From NCBI GenBank assembly GCA_002007465.1, contig LNAC01000679.1, positions 187,723 to 251,722 of the forward strand: DNA of 64,000 bases. The letters run 5' to 3'. The position numbers and the translations under genes were made by a program. Positions 23,127-35,348 of this stretch are shown here, piece after piece. The notes under the pieces are model-generated. The model had not been told where the DNA came from, did not search any database, and worked only from the letters and a program-made list of their open reading frames with translations. Source of the DNA: Ailurus styani (Eukaryota > Chordata > Mammalia > Carnivora > Ailuridae). Numbering within the stretch: position 1 is the stretch's first letter; every line of letters begins with the position of its first letter.

Positions 23127-23184
23127 TAGGGAAGCACACTACCTCACATAGCACACCATATATTTTTGTAAACACTGAATCCAT

Positions 23185-24690
23185 TTGTTTATTCTTTTCC
23201 AATCTTATTGAAATACAATTGATGTATGACATTGTAGTAAAGCATGTGACAAAATGATGTGACATATCTATTTTCAAGTGATATCACAATAAATTTAGTT
23301 AACATTCATTCCCTCATAATTACAGGGTTTTTTTCTTGTGGTGAGAACTCTTTTAAGATTTACTGCCTTATCAACTTTCAGATCTACAAAACAGTACTGT
23401 TGACTGTAGACACTATATTATACCTTTAATCCTCAAAGCTTGTTTTTCTTATAACTGTGAACTTATCCCTCTTGACCACCTTCATCTCCTCTGCTAATTC
23501 CCGGCCCCTACTCTGGCAACCCACCAGTCTGTTCTCTGTTTCTAGGAGTTTGTTTTTTCAGATTCCACATAAAAGTGAGGTCCTACAGTATTTGTCTTTC
23601 TCTGTCTGACATATTTCATTTAGCCTAATGCCATCAGGGTCCATCCATGCTGTAAATGTCAAGATTTTCTTCTTTTTTACAGAGAAATAATATTCCATTG
23701 CATGTGTGTGTTATATTTTTTTATCCATTTATTTTTAAAATTTTTTAAAGATTTTATGTATTTGACAGAGAACAAGCAGGGGGAGCAACAGGCAGAGGTA
23801 GAGGGAGAAGCACTCTCCCTGCTGACCAGGTGACCCAACACGGGGCTTCAATTCAGGAATTTGAGATCATGACCTGAGCCGAAGGCAGACACTCAACTGA
23901 CTGAGCCACCCGGGTGCCCCTCTCCATTTATCTGTTGATGGACACTTAGGTTGTTTCCAGGTCTTAGCTATTGTAAATAATTCTGCAATGATCATAGGGA
24001 TGCAGATATCTTTTCAAGGTAGTAATTTTGTTCCCTTCAGACATATACCCAGAAGCTGAAATGCTGTATGATATGGTACTTCTATTTATCATTTTTTGAG
24101 CACCTTCCATAATGTTTTCCCTAGTGGCTGTAACAATTTGCATTCCCACCAATAGTGCGTAAATGTTCCCTTTTTTCCACATCTTTACCAACATTTATAT
24201 CTTTTGTCTTTTTGACAAAAGCCATTCTAACAGGTATAAAATGATAACCTCATTGTGATTTTTATTTGCATATCCTTGATAATCAGTGATGATGAGCACC
24301 TTTTTACATACCTGTTTGCCATCTGGATGTCTTCATTGGAAAAATGTCTATTTTGTTTCTCTGTCCATTTTTAAATTGGAATTTTGGATTTTTGCTTCTG
24401 AGTTGTATGAGTTCTTTATACATATCATGTTTAACCCTTGTCAGATATGATTTCCAAATATGATCTCCTATAGGTTGCCTTTTCATTTATTGTTGGTTTC
24501 CTTTGCTGTGCAGGAGGAAAAGTTTTTACTTCGATGCAATCCTACTTGTTTATTTTTGCTTTTTTTGTTCTTCCTTTTGGAGTCAAATCCAAAAAATCAT
24601 TGCCGAGACCTTTCGAGGACATCCCCTGTGTTATCTTCTAAGACCATTCATTTTTGAAGGCTTTATTTTTTAGATAGTTTTTCCTCAAGC
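23185..24690 (-). mobile_element. Old L1 (ORF2 end plus 3' UTR), antisense, split by SINE
   Basis: The plus strand reads as the reverse complement of an L1 3' part. It runs from the 3' UTR ('cttattgaaatacaattgat', 23203-23222) through 'agattccacataaaagtgag' (23560-23579) and 'taggttgtttccaggtctta' (23948-23967) to ORF2-derived 'gccattctaacaggtataaa' (24221-24240). A SINE at 23741-23920 interrupts it. Confidence 0.85.
23741..23920 (-). mobile_element. Can-SINE inside antisense L1
   Basis: Reverse-oriented SINE ending 'gccacccgggtgcccc', core 'gagatcatgacctgagccga'. Flanks 'tatccatttat' (23722-23732) and 'tctccatttat' (23921-23931) form a near-perfect TSD and rejoin the L1. Confidence 0.9.
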
Positions 24691-24699
24691 CGAATAAGT

Positions 24700-27180
24700 A
24701 TTCTTACCAGTACCTTTTCAATAGTACTGATTTTATTACTCTTTCTAATGAGTGAAGTATCTCAGGTAAAATACTCAAAATCTGCCATCATGCCACTCGT
24801 CAAACCTTTTCTGTGATAATCCTCCCTAGACCTTACAGACATTTCTCAGGTAACATGGCAGCCTGACTCACTGTGATTCTTTTTACCCCCCTCTAATCAG
24901 GATCTGTTAAAACCTCCAGTGGCTATGCAAGACTGGGTATGGAAGCCTCATTACGGGACTGGCTGACTGCCTGAAAGACTGGTCCCATATCAGGGTTTAT
25001 CCTAGAGTTCTACTGCTTACCTGTATGCTACAGGACACGAGTTACATCCTCATGCCACCTGAGAAGGCATCTTTCCATAACTCAAATTGCTTGAGTTGTA
25101 GAGGCCACAACAGAATCTATAGTATATCAACCATCTTGATAGAGTTATAAGTATATTTCTAACCTACACAAATTAGATGGGCTAAAATTAGGGAAGTCAT
25201 TGTTACCTATGGTTGTCCATCTGCATGGCAACAGAAGACAAAAAGTACAAAACAACCTTGAAACTAAGGAATTATAACTTTTGAATTAATTAGAACAAAT
25301 TATGTATGCAGATCCAAAGGTACCAGGAGGCTTGGAAATGTTTTCCTTATATCACTCTTACATGAGGTATCTTATGATGAAGGGGGAAGTAATCTGCCTA
25401 TGTTTCAAAGCCTCTGAAATTGAGAAAATAAAAAACTCAGAATTAGGCGGTATCTGTTATTTGTCATAATAAGTGCCACCCAAATTGTATCTTTTTCTTA
25501 GCCTCACCTTCCTCTTTTATTATCAACAAAATAATTCTGCTCTGTATGTAGCAATTCTACAGCTAGTTAATGACTCATTAAGATTTTATCATTTTGGTGA
25601 CATGTTATTGAACCTGGCCTCCTCAGGAGGCTGGTCCAGTGATTACAGGATTAACTAACAAATGTTTAATCACCCACTTTATTATCTTCCTGTTAATAAT
25701 AAATACCAGGAGGTAGATATATATAATCGTATTGCTAGTTTAAGATCAGCATAAGAACTTAAAGTTTGCAATATTGGAATGCTATTTTGATTTGAACAGC
25801 ACCACATTGGTATTTGGAACGACAGCTGTGTAAAACTACAACATAATATAAATCCCTGTATTTCATGCTGGAAACCTCATTGATAAATTTGATAATGCTC
25901 AATATCGTCTTCATGGAATCTGGAACCCTTCTAAATAGCACTGTTGCTTAAATAAACTGTTGCACAGTCTTGTATTTCTGATGATTTGTGACCTTCAATA
26001 TTTGAGAAGTTAATTTTTTAAAAATGTCTCTCATTTATGTCACACATCCAGGGGCTCCAAATAAGGATTATCCCTTTAAAAACATCTATTTACCTGCTTA
26101 GTTACCTCAGTCTCCTGATTATTAAATGTGGATGGGCAGGGCAGGGCAGTAATAAGACTGAATTCTGAGTAAATATGTATGGTTCTTTCTACTGTCTTTG
26201 AGAAAATGAGGCAGTATCATGTTTACTTCTAACAAAATGTGTTGTCACTAATAATCTGTTTAGGTATGAAGGATTTCTGTAATCGCGACCCAGGCTTCAT
26301 ATTGGTCAGATATCCTATTGGTCAAACAGGAGGTATTTTCTTGAGTATCTGCTCTGTGTCAGGCACTGATCTTTAGCCTGAAAATGCTCACCTTGGATAC
26401 TGGTGTGGCATCCACGAGAGATGGCTCTCGCCACCGAGACACACCTTCAGTGTGCAATGCACGATATGCCCGCTGTTGCTTCATTTTCCTCTGGCACTCA
26501 AGAAAGATGTCAAGATGTATTGTTGTTATACAAATAATATTGGATATTGACCTTACTATAACTTATATGACATGACTATTGGGTACTTAAAATCATATTC
26601 ATGACAAATTACTCATGACATACTAAGACCAATTAGCATGTCAGACACCACTGCTCAGAACCAAAGTCTTATGAATCCTTTAAGCCCAAATGAACTTCTC
26701 ATGGTCTCTTTATCTGTACCATTTTCATTCTTGGCTCTGTGACCTTGATCAATGTCTTTCTCCATCCTAAAACCACCTTCCTCTCTGTGACAACAATCCA
26801 GTATCTATCCATCCTCCAAATCACAATTAAAATCTTCTCTTATTTTCCTTAACCCTCCTCTAATTATTTCTGCAAGTGAAATCTGCTCATTCATTGAATT
26901 CACATTTTAAGTATTTATTGTACACCTATAATATATAAAGCATGCTCTGACTGCCCATTTGATTTGTATCAACCAGGACTACTTAAATCTGTTTAATAGG
27001 GTTTCCTCTATTTCTGTACCGAAATGGTAACCTTACTTTTTAAAAACCATGATGGGAAGGATCCACACATGTCTTTCATTCAGAATACATAGTATAACTT
27101 AAAAAATATATAGCACTTCAAATTCATGTTGATAGATTGGTTTATGCTGATGATAGTGTTCTGTGGCCATCCATGCTGAT
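24700..27180. other. No recognisable feature
   Basis: Unique sequence of 2.5 kb. A weak old-repeat trace lies near 26335-26370 ('cttgagtatctgctctgtgt'). Short open frames show no recognisable domain. Confidence 0.5.
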
Positions 27181-27182
27181 AT

Positions 27183-27345
27183 GTCTGAAAGGCAAATTAA
27201 AGGTGAGAATCTCAGCAGCATTTGGGAGATTAGAAATGCAGCATTTTGGAAATCATCTCAAACCTACTGAATCAGTGTTGTATTTTTAAAAGACTCCCCA
27301 GGTGATTCTCATGTATATTAAGTTTATGGAGCACTGATAAAACTG
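27183..27345 (+). mobile_element. MER5-type hAT (Charlie) MITE
   Basis: The inner part 'tcaaacctactgaatcagtg' and the right part 'agactccccaggtgattctc' with 'gtatatt..ggagcactg' follow MER5A/B order. It is non-autonomous and carries no coding sequence. Confidence 0.7.
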
Positions 27346-27689
27346 AAGCACAAGAATTTTAAATTTTGAAATATTCAGGATATATAGAATATTTAGTATT
27401 TGGGATACAGAATATTTATAGCATTTGCTTAATGGTATTATTCAAAAATAACTCTTTGCCAAAAACAGAAATCTAAAGGGAAAAGGATTATTTCCTGTTA
27501 TTAATCCCCTATTTTAAATATTAGTCATGTCATATCAGTATTATACATACACTATATAACATATAGTACCCATTATATTCATGTATCGATGTGGAGGCTA
27601 ATGTGTAAAAATGATGACTTGCCAAAAGGAACAAGGACAGTGAATTACATGTTAAATTTTAACCAGTTAATCTGTTACATTTTACTTAA
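27346..27689. other. No recognisable feature
   Basis: AT-rich unique sequence. Confidence 0.5.
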
Positions 27690-27840
27690 TATACTTGGAA
27701 AGCCTGTAAAGCACATAGTATTTTAGTGATGAAGAAACTGAAGTTTAAAGTGATAATAAATGACCTTCTAATCATTAGAGCAAATAAATAATCAGAGATT
27801 CCTGCATATTACCTCTGTTCTGTGATGCCATGTTCCTAAG
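27690..27840 (-). mobile_element. MIR SINE remnant
   Basis: Antisense MIR order: 'agtgatgaagaaactgaagt', then 'taatgaccttctaatcatta' and 'cagagattcctgcatatt', where MIR has the column of lost-tRNA-promoter sequence. Confidence 0.6.
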
Positions 27841-28084
27841 CATGATGTTTAGGGATCACAACCTCCCGTAGAATAGATTTCCAAAGATGTGAAATAGAGA
27901 GTAAGTATAGCAAGTCCAAGGAAGTCAAAGAAGTTTAATTTGGAAAAAGAAAGCAAGGTGGAATGTAATGTATATTGATGCTGAAAAGGAGGCAAGCTTC
28001 ACTTCATGGGCTAAATTATAAATTTTATTTTTTTTCTTGAAATATTACTGAATCATTTTAAATAGGAATGTGATATAAATAGGT

Positions 28085-28930
28085 ATTTTGTGTTTGAACA
28101 GACTACTCTAGGAGCATTATGGAGAACATATTAGAAAATAGAATGAATGCAAGACAACTAGCTAGTATTTTATTGCTGAACTCAGGCCAAGATTAATGGC
28201 AGCTTGGATTGGGGGATTCAGCATTAAAAAGATGGAGATAAGCAATTGAATTTGAAGATTAGAATTAAATCGGTAGGAATTGGAGTTAGATTTGGTATAT
28301 TGAATAAAGTAAAAAACAAGTTTCAAAGAAGAATTTAAGGTCTCTTGTCTGCTATTTGAATAGATGAAGTCATCCTTCATGGAGATAAGAAGCCCTAAAA
28401 TAATAATTGGTAACAGACTCCAAAATGACAATATTGAGTTTAAGGTACATTTGAACAATTAAAGTTCTGAAGATACTTGAAAGTATAGGCCAGATCTTAG
28501 ACGAGACTTTGAGCTAAACATACTAGATTATGAATTGTTTGTGTATAGACTGGAAAGTGTCATGGTCCTAAGATTGAAGGTTGAGTAATGCCAACACTAA
28601 TAAACCTGTAACAGAGAAGGAGAAGTAGCAGATACAAAAGGAAGCAGGATAACATATCACCTTAGAGACCAGTGGAAAAGCAGCTCTTTCAGTAAGGAAG
28701 ACCTGTGTAAAGTTAAGAACTGAAATATGTCCATTGGATTGAACAATATGGAGGTCACGGGGGATTGTATTGAGAGCTATTTTGGAAGAACATTGGGAAT
28801 AGAAGCCAGATTTGAATGGATTTAATAGTAAATGAGATGTGAGTAAATTGAGATACTATATATGGAAAATTCCTCCCAGAAGTTTGTTGATGGTGAAGAG
28901 GAAAGGCATAGAAGTGGGTAGAAGATAGGA
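28085..28930 (-). mobile_element. L2 (LINE2) ORF-derived fragment, antisense
   Basis: Read on the minus strand it follows the RT and downstream part of the L2 ORF. The plus strand shows the antisense words 'aaatatgtccattggattga' (28724-28743) with 'caatatggaggtcac', 'gaagccagatttgaatggat' (28803-28822) and 'cattgagtttaaggtac'-like text at 28433. All frames are broken. A 98-codon minus-strand frame at 28162-28458 is not a gene. Confidence 0.65.
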
Positions 28931-29047
28931 AATAAAAATGGGATTTTTTTTTATTTGTATACTTAAGATGAGAGATATATAGGAGTTTCTATATGCCTAT
29001 GGGAAGGATTCAATTAAGAAAAAATTAGAATTTGTATATATACACAA

Positions 29048-29051
<4 letters not shown>

Positions 29052-29087
<36 letters not shown>
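29052..29087. repeat. (AC)n microsatellite
   Basis: Uninterrupted CA dinucleotide run of about 36 bp. Confidence 0.97.
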
Positions 29088-29089
<2 letters not shown>

Positions 29090-29099
29090 CAAAAGGAAA

Positions 29100-31070
29100 A
29101 ACTGACTCTGAATGTTTCCTGAGAAAGAGAAGGAATAGGAAAACAAGCATAGATTTTTTGGATTGCTTCATTCTACCAGAGATGTTACATGCTGCACAGA
29201 AATGACCACTGGCTTAACATGGTTTGTAAAATACTTTGGCTGATCCCCATTTGCTTCTATAGCTTTTGATGTGTCTGACTTAGGAGTAGTAGCAATTCAT
29301 TACAGTTGTTCAGCATGCTGTGCCCCCATATCCCACCCCACACAACATATAGCATTTTGTTTTGAAATAATTTTAGGTTTTAGAAATTAAAAATTAATAG
29401 AGATTTCCCATATGTAATTCATCTAGCTTCTCTTGATCTTAACATTTCACATACTGAAAATTGCACTTACCAAAACTAGGAAGTTTATATATATAGTATC
29501 ATTTACAAATCACAAAATAGTGTGTGATTATTTTAGAGGTGAAAAAATTCATCCCAAGTTCTACAGTTAAAAGTTTGTCTAGATGACCTGAATTTCTAAC
29601 CTCTGTAACAGTGTTTTCAAAATGTCAGTGTGGACTGGTGTTGGCTTTTAAAGATGTTTCCAAAAACAAAACAAAACAAAACAAAACAAAACAAAACAAC
29701 CAAATTTATTCTGTTAAAGAACTGGTCTTAATTCTGAGGTTTATTTTTATTCCCTCTTTTGAGTGTGCACACATGCATACACACACACATGCACAGAAAT
29801 GAAATAGTACTGAGAGTTGATGGCTTTTCTTTAATACTGTTTAATTGATAAAATAAATATTGGCAATAATATGCTGGACACAACCACTTTTTTTTTAACT
29901 GCCTTGAAAATCCCCATAATTTGGACACCATTTGGTTTAGTTTATCTTCTAATCCAGCATCATTTTGGATCACATAATAACTCTAAAGGATGGTTCTGGG
30001 GTGTGATTGCATATTTTTGTGTGAGCATGTGTTTGTGGAGAGAAAACATATTGTGTAAAGATATATTTGAATGATATTCCACAAGACTTTTAAGTCTGAT
30101 GCCAACTTGTTAACTCTCCTAAAACTATGGGCTCTAAAAACAAGAATTGTGATTGCAAGCAGTAAAAACTCAGCAAATATTTATTTATTAGATGAATAAA
30201 TAAATGCATTGTTTTCAGGGTTTTTTTGTTTATTGGAATGAAGAGTGGCACACTTGATTAGATAGGGACTGGGAAAATTTGCCCAGTTCCCTCTCTGGCA
30301 AGGCCACTCGTAGTACTCTCCAGGAGAAGTCGGAATGAGGAACATTCATCTGTTAACATGATACAGTACATTTTGTGTACATAAAATTCTACTGCAAGTA
30401 ACAGGAATATAAAAATTTTCAAAAAGAAATAAGTTTCCCAATAATGACACGTTCTGCAGGGTGAACAGATAAATGCTCATGAATTTCCCTTAGTCCATCA
30501 AATGAAGCAGTGTTACAAAATTAACCTTGTTCAGTTTAAGAGAACAAAGCTAAAATAATTTGATTTACTTCTTGGAAGTGCACAGAAATACATCATTTCC
30601 TATCAAAATTATGCTACTTATCTCTTAAGAATTGCCAATCCAATAGCTGAAGAAGGTGGTGGCTTACTATGGTGAAAAGTGATTATTTAGTTGATTATAT
30701 CCAGGGCCTTTGGAAGACTAAATTATCAAGTTCCTCTTCTTCTTCTTTCTTTTTTTTTAAATCATATTTGATCAGTAGACTCCCTTTTGTAGTGTGTTTT
30801 CGTTTTCCTCTATAGTTTCTCATAACTGATGATTACCAGGTTATTTGTGTATGGGTAAGAAGCCCTTTGTTCTATAATCATCTTTTCCCTCCGGACTGTT
30901 TTAGTTAGTGTTTGTAATATCACATTTTATCACCATGGAGATAACTATAATGTGACAAATATTGGAACAAATCAAATAGGAAGAGCATGATTAGAAAGCA
31001 GAATTAATTTTGTTTTTTAAGTGAACAGCCTCACGATATTCAACTATATATGTGTATACTAATTTGTTTA
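29100..31070. other. No gene; L2/MIR-type 3' trace at 30110-30210
   Basis: Mostly unique. At 30165-30209 'actcagcaaatatttattta' followed by 'gatgaataaataaat' recalls the end of an L2 or MIR element. A weak antisense MIR trace lies at 29515-29600. Confidence 0.45.
29662..29699. repeat. (AAAAC)n tract
   Basis: Seven tandem AAAAC pentamers. Confidence 0.95.
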
Positions 31071-31077
31071 AAATATA

Positions 31078-31264
31078 TTTTTTAAGATTTTATTCATTTG
31101 ATAGAGAAAGAGAGCACAAGCAGGGACAGCAGTAGGCAGAGGGAGAGGGAGAAGCAGGCCCCCTGCTGAGCAGGGAGCCCAATGTGGGACTCTATCCCAG
31201 GACCCTGAGATCATGACCTGAATCAAAGGCAGACGCTTAACCAACTGAGCCATCCAGGTGCCCC
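31078..31264 (-). mobile_element. Can-SINE (older subtype)
   Basis: Reverse-oriented; left 'ttttttaagattttattcat', right end 'gccatccaggtgcccc'. TSD not clear in the AT-rich flanks. Confidence 0.92.
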
Positions 31265-31514
31265 TAGAGTGTATTTTTTAAATATATTCACCCCTTTCTC
31301 ACTAAAAAAGACTTTTGATCATACAACATTAATATGTATCCAAGTATACATTCCTCTTAGAATCTATTTTGTATTTTACTTTTTTCATTTGGTGATGCAG
31401 CTCTTCTTGTTTAGTAGAGTTTTTTCTTAAAGATCTTCCTTTAAAATTCTAAGTAAGCATAGGAAGTTGACATATAAGTGTACATTTGGAATTACTTCTT
31501 AACTTGCTGAGGTA

Positions 31515-31650
31515 ATATGATATATTAGAGAATATTAGAGAAGACTTGATCTTCAGTGTTGGCTCTGCCATTTACTAGATTTACTAGTTTTATAATTTTC
31601 AGAATATCCTTTTGTGTATGAAAATCAGATTAAACTATCTGGTTATATAT
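31515..31650 (+). mobile_element. MIR SINE remnant
   Basis: Contains 'gttggctctgccatttacta' (31559-31578), a hallmark MIR core phrase, followed by a diverged 3' part. Confidence 0.65.
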
Positions 31651-31761
31651 ATAGAGCACAGAGACTATAATTCTCATAAATAACTGCATTCTGTGTGTTT
31701 TACTTCTGGGTTGAGAGAGGAAAAACAAAATCCAATTATGTTCTTCCATTCTCTCTCTATT

Positions 31762-31960
31762 TCCTGCCACAGAGATCATAAATTTCGAGCTGCCTGAGTC
31801 CTTGAATGGCTACGTGGATCAGACCACCACTGGACATATAGGGTGAGTACGTGTCAAACCATCACGGACCTATAGGGTAAGTAAGAAACAAATCTTTGTT
31901 ACATTAAGCCACTGAGATTTTGGATTGCATTTGATATAGTTTATTACAACATTATTAGTT
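31762..31960 (+). repeat. Ancient interspersed repeat 3' end with internal duplication
   Basis: It contains 'gctgcctgagtccttgaatg' (31790-31809) and 'ttacattaagccactgagat' (31899-31918), both widespread in an old mammalian repeat whose family I do not name with certainty. 'ggacatatagggtgagta' and 'ggacctatagggtaagta' form an imperfect tandem duplication of about 34 bp. Confidence 0.6.
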
Positions 31961-32097
31961 ATTGTCTATAATAGTTATTGCCTATAATATTATGTTTCCC
32001 ACAAAATATGCTTGGTAAAAAATGAATCTTAATATAAAAAGTACATTAAGTATATCATTAATTACATATTAATTATTCTTGGCTCATCTCACTTCTT

Positions 32098-32308
32098 TTT
32101 TTTTTTTAAAGATTTTATTTATTTATTTGACACAGAGAGAGAGAGAGAGATTACAAGTAGGCAGAGAGGCAGGCAGAGAGACAGGGAGAGGAGGAAGCAG
32201 GCTCCCTGCTGAGCAGAGAGGTGGATGCAGGCCTCGGATCCCAGGACGCTGAGATCATGACCTGAGCCGAAAGCAGAGGCTTTAACCCACTGAGCCACCC
32301 AGGCGCCC
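32098..32308 (-). mobile_element. Can-SINE (young type)
   Basis: Reverse-oriented full SINE ending 'ccacccaggcgcccc'. TSD of 15 bp with two differences: 'ctcatctcacttctt' (32083-32097) and 'ctcacctcatttctt' (32309-32323). Confidence 0.94.
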
Positions 32309-32323
32309 CTCACCTCATTTCTT

Positions 32324-33790
32324 ATCTCTGAAGTATTTTTATGGGCTGTTACTTTCTCCATTTCATTCTATGTTGTGCATTCCCATGAGGGACACTTCTA
32401 TTGACTGCAGGGAATGCAAAAAAAACATTTATTAATCTCCTTCCACTCATCACCCTATATAGCTGTAAAATAAAGCTTGGTTGTATTTGTCTTTATCTAG
32501 TTACCAGTCGTTAAAATGTTTTTAACCTGTACCCATTTATTAAAAAAAAAGAAATAGTTTAGTTATGTTTCATATCATCCTAGTAATTCAAATACATCAT
32601 CAGATTAAACTTCAACATAAGATTTTTATTTAATGAATTTGTTCACACTATGGAAAATATTAGTGACAAACTGGAGTTTTTACCATGACGTACAGTAAGT
32701 ATTAACTCTCATATCTTTGGGTTTGACAAAATATTTTTTAGAATCATCTTTTAAATCACATTAGTAAATTAATCTTTAGGTCAGTTAGATAGGAATACCA
32801 GGTAATGACTAAATCTAATCAATGAAGTTTACTATCCCTAAGCATTTTAATATACCTGCAAATATTTGTTTTTGTATAACGATGTGTCTAATATGACAGA
32901 AGTAAGCATTAACTAAAATGACATGCTGAAAGCACTCTACACTGTAAACAGTGAATGTTATTGGTATTATTAAAAGAGTTGAAATAGTAAAGACTTCATG
33001 TAAATATTTGGGAACGAAGAAGGCAGCATTGCATTCTCAGTGCACTCTATCATACAGAAATTCCCTTTGTTTTTTGCAACAGTGTTTGCAGCAGTAAGAC
33101 TGTCAGGCTTATCAATAATCATAGACAATCTGATCTTTGTTTTCCAGGGATATCTAGTCAGAAAAGAATACAAAGTAGTTCAGAGAGTAGGACTCCTCCA
33201 ATGTCTTGTTTTAGTAACTATTTAACAAACTTCTTTTTAGGTTTTCTTTTGAGACCGAATTAAAACATTTCCTTCTTCTGAATAAAGCTTAATAAATCTG
33301 AATTTCTAATCACTATCTGTTTGCTACTAAAGTTTCTTCCTTTACACTTCAATTAATAATTCTGGAAAAGTTTGGAAGTGCATTTGGTGGCACATAATCC
33401 AATCATAAGAATACTATACTTAGAGAAGGGTGCCAGAACTGTTTTTTTATTCCAGTTGAATGGTCTCATGATACTAACTAAGCAGTGTGTGCTCTCAATT
33501 TGCAGGAAAACTGTGAGAATGTATATTCTAATGAGCCCAGAATAGTTTTCATGTATACCTGCTGACACCGTGTTCCTTCAGGTGCAGCATTTGTCCTAGA
33601 TTTTCCATTTATTTAAGACACGGTTATATTCAAGATTTGGTACAATGCAACAGGTATAAAGATAAATAAGAATGGTTCTTTATTTCAATGATCCCATTCT
33701 TGCAGGAAAGGTTTTATGTACATATGATGCTGTCTGAAGTTCTCCTTATACCAATGCAGAGAAACTTGTTGGAGGTGACTGGAGAAACTG
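32324..33790. other. No recognisable feature
   Basis: Unique AT-rich sequence with short chance frames on both strands. Confidence 0.55.
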
Positions 33791-33808
33791 GCAAAACCAA
33801 ATAGATTC

Positions 33809-33810
<2 letters not shown>

Positions 33811-33863
<53 letters not shown>

Positions 33864-34022
33864 CCCCAGGGGTACAGGTCTGTGAGTCATCAGGCTTACA
33901 TGTTTCACAGCATTCACCAAAGCACAAACCCTCCCCAGTGTCCATAACCCATCCTCCCTATCCCTACCCTCCCATCCCCCGGTAACCTTCAGTTTATTTT
34001 GTGAGATTAGGAGTCTCTTATG
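33811..34022 (-). mobile_element. 5'-truncated carnivore L1, 3' end only
   Basis: Reverse orientation. The left end is the tail, an (ATT)n run of about 52 bp at 33812-33863. Then comes the carnivore L1 3' UTR in antisense ('ggggtacaggtctgtgagtc', 33870-33889; 'gtgagattaggagtctctta', 34000-34019). A perfect 18-bp TSD, 'aaaaccaaatagattcta', lies at 33793-33810 and 34023-34040. Confidence 0.92.
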
Positions 34023-34046
34023 AAAACCAAATAGATTCTAAAGGAC

Positions 34047-34078
<32 letters not shown>

Positions 34079-34394
34079 AAACAAAAAAAACACATTCAGA
34101 ATGTTCTGCCTGGGATATTAGTAGGATTGACTCATGCTAAGTCTTTTAAAAAGATTTGAAAAATCCATATGCCAGTTCTAGAACAGAAGGAGGAGACAAT
34201 AAACTGGCAATAAGTTCAGAAGATCAACAGTTTAGCAGACCACATATGGGACATAATAAGCATCATTCTGCATAACTTTGGGAGAATCAGTGTCTGGAAT
34301 TTATGGCTTAGAGTCTATGGTTTGGCTTACAGACTAAATGACAGTGGAGACAGAGGAGTAGTATCTGTAAGGGGTGAGATGTGAGCAGAAGCGC

Positions 34395-34765
34395 AGAATG
34401 ATGAAATCTTGGATTGTAGAATCAAAGAGACCTGTTTAGATAAGGACAGTGGTTATCAGCTACATGAATTAGAACAAATTATTTAATCTCTCCTTAACTT
34501 AGATTCCTTATATGAAATTTGAGTATATAAAATAATTCTTTTTTTTTTTAGTTTTTTTTTTATTTTTATTATTTGCCCAAGGGGTACAGGTCTGTGAATC
34601 ATCAGGCTTACATCTTTCACAGCATTCACCAAAGCACAAACCCTCCCCAATGTCCATAACCCATAAAATAATTCTTACATGAGGTGTAAATTAGATAAAA
34701 TACAACAGTCTATGCACTGTGTCCAGTATATACCAACTGTTAATAAGTACTAGTATTATTATGGA
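34395..34765 (+). mobile_element. MIR SINE split by L1
   Basis: The left part (34395-34540) includes 'aattatttaatctctcctta' and 'gattccttatatgaaatttg'. The right part (34677-34765) includes 'acatgaggtgtaaattagat' and 'gcactgtgtccagtatatac'. The truncated L1 at 34541-34662 separates them. Confidence 0.7.
34541..34662 (-). mobile_element. 5'-truncated carnivore L1, 3' end only, inside MIR
   Basis: Antisense L1 3' end of 122 bp with T/A-rich tail at left and 'ggggtacaggtctgtgaatc' at 34581-34600. Perfect 14-bp TSD 'ataaaataattctt' at 34527-34540 and 34663-34676. Confidence 0.92.
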
Positions 34766-35348
34766 AGAGAAAATAATATGAGATGGGACCATATATAAAA
34801 CCAGTTATTTTCATGAAAGTTTGGCCTATCTATGACCTGATTAGGTCTCATCAAACTTAACTTTGTGAGAGTAATAACTTTGAATTAGGAAGTATTTGAA
34901 AGATGGGGCACAGTGACTCTGGTAATTAATGGAATAAATTCAAACAGAATTCAGCAGTAATTGTATTTGGTATTTAAATGTAGATCATCTTTCAATTGCT
35001 TTGCCTTCTCACTAATTGCCCTCTGGTATGTGTAAAGTATTGTAAATCAAGAGTTCCGGTGAGTCATATTATGGAAAGAAATTTAGGATTTTTATTTGGA
35101 TTTAAATGGGTTCTGAAATACTATCTGAGCAGAAGCATAAATCAAACTACTGTTTATCTAGACTGGTCAGGGAATACAGTGATCTGGTAGATTGAATATT
35201 TAGGTTAATAGGTCATTAGAATACATACATACCATAAACTAATTATATATTTCAACACTTATGCTAAAACTAAAGTAAAAAAAATAATTTTTGTATGTTT
35301 AGAGGCCATTTGGAGTTCTTACTAAGTCTTATATTTTCCATGTGGACA
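34766..35348. other. No recognisable feature
   Basis: Unique sequence. Confidence 0.5.

Noticed and set aside
29052..29087. Repeated CA units considered as a CRISPR-like array
   Set aside because: A simple dinucleotide repeat without spacers in a vertebrate genome.
31773..31842. Candidate 70-bp exon with acceptor, open frame and donor
   Set aside because: The text belongs to an old dispersed repeat 3' end, so the open frame is not evidence of a gene; kept only as an exonisation finding.
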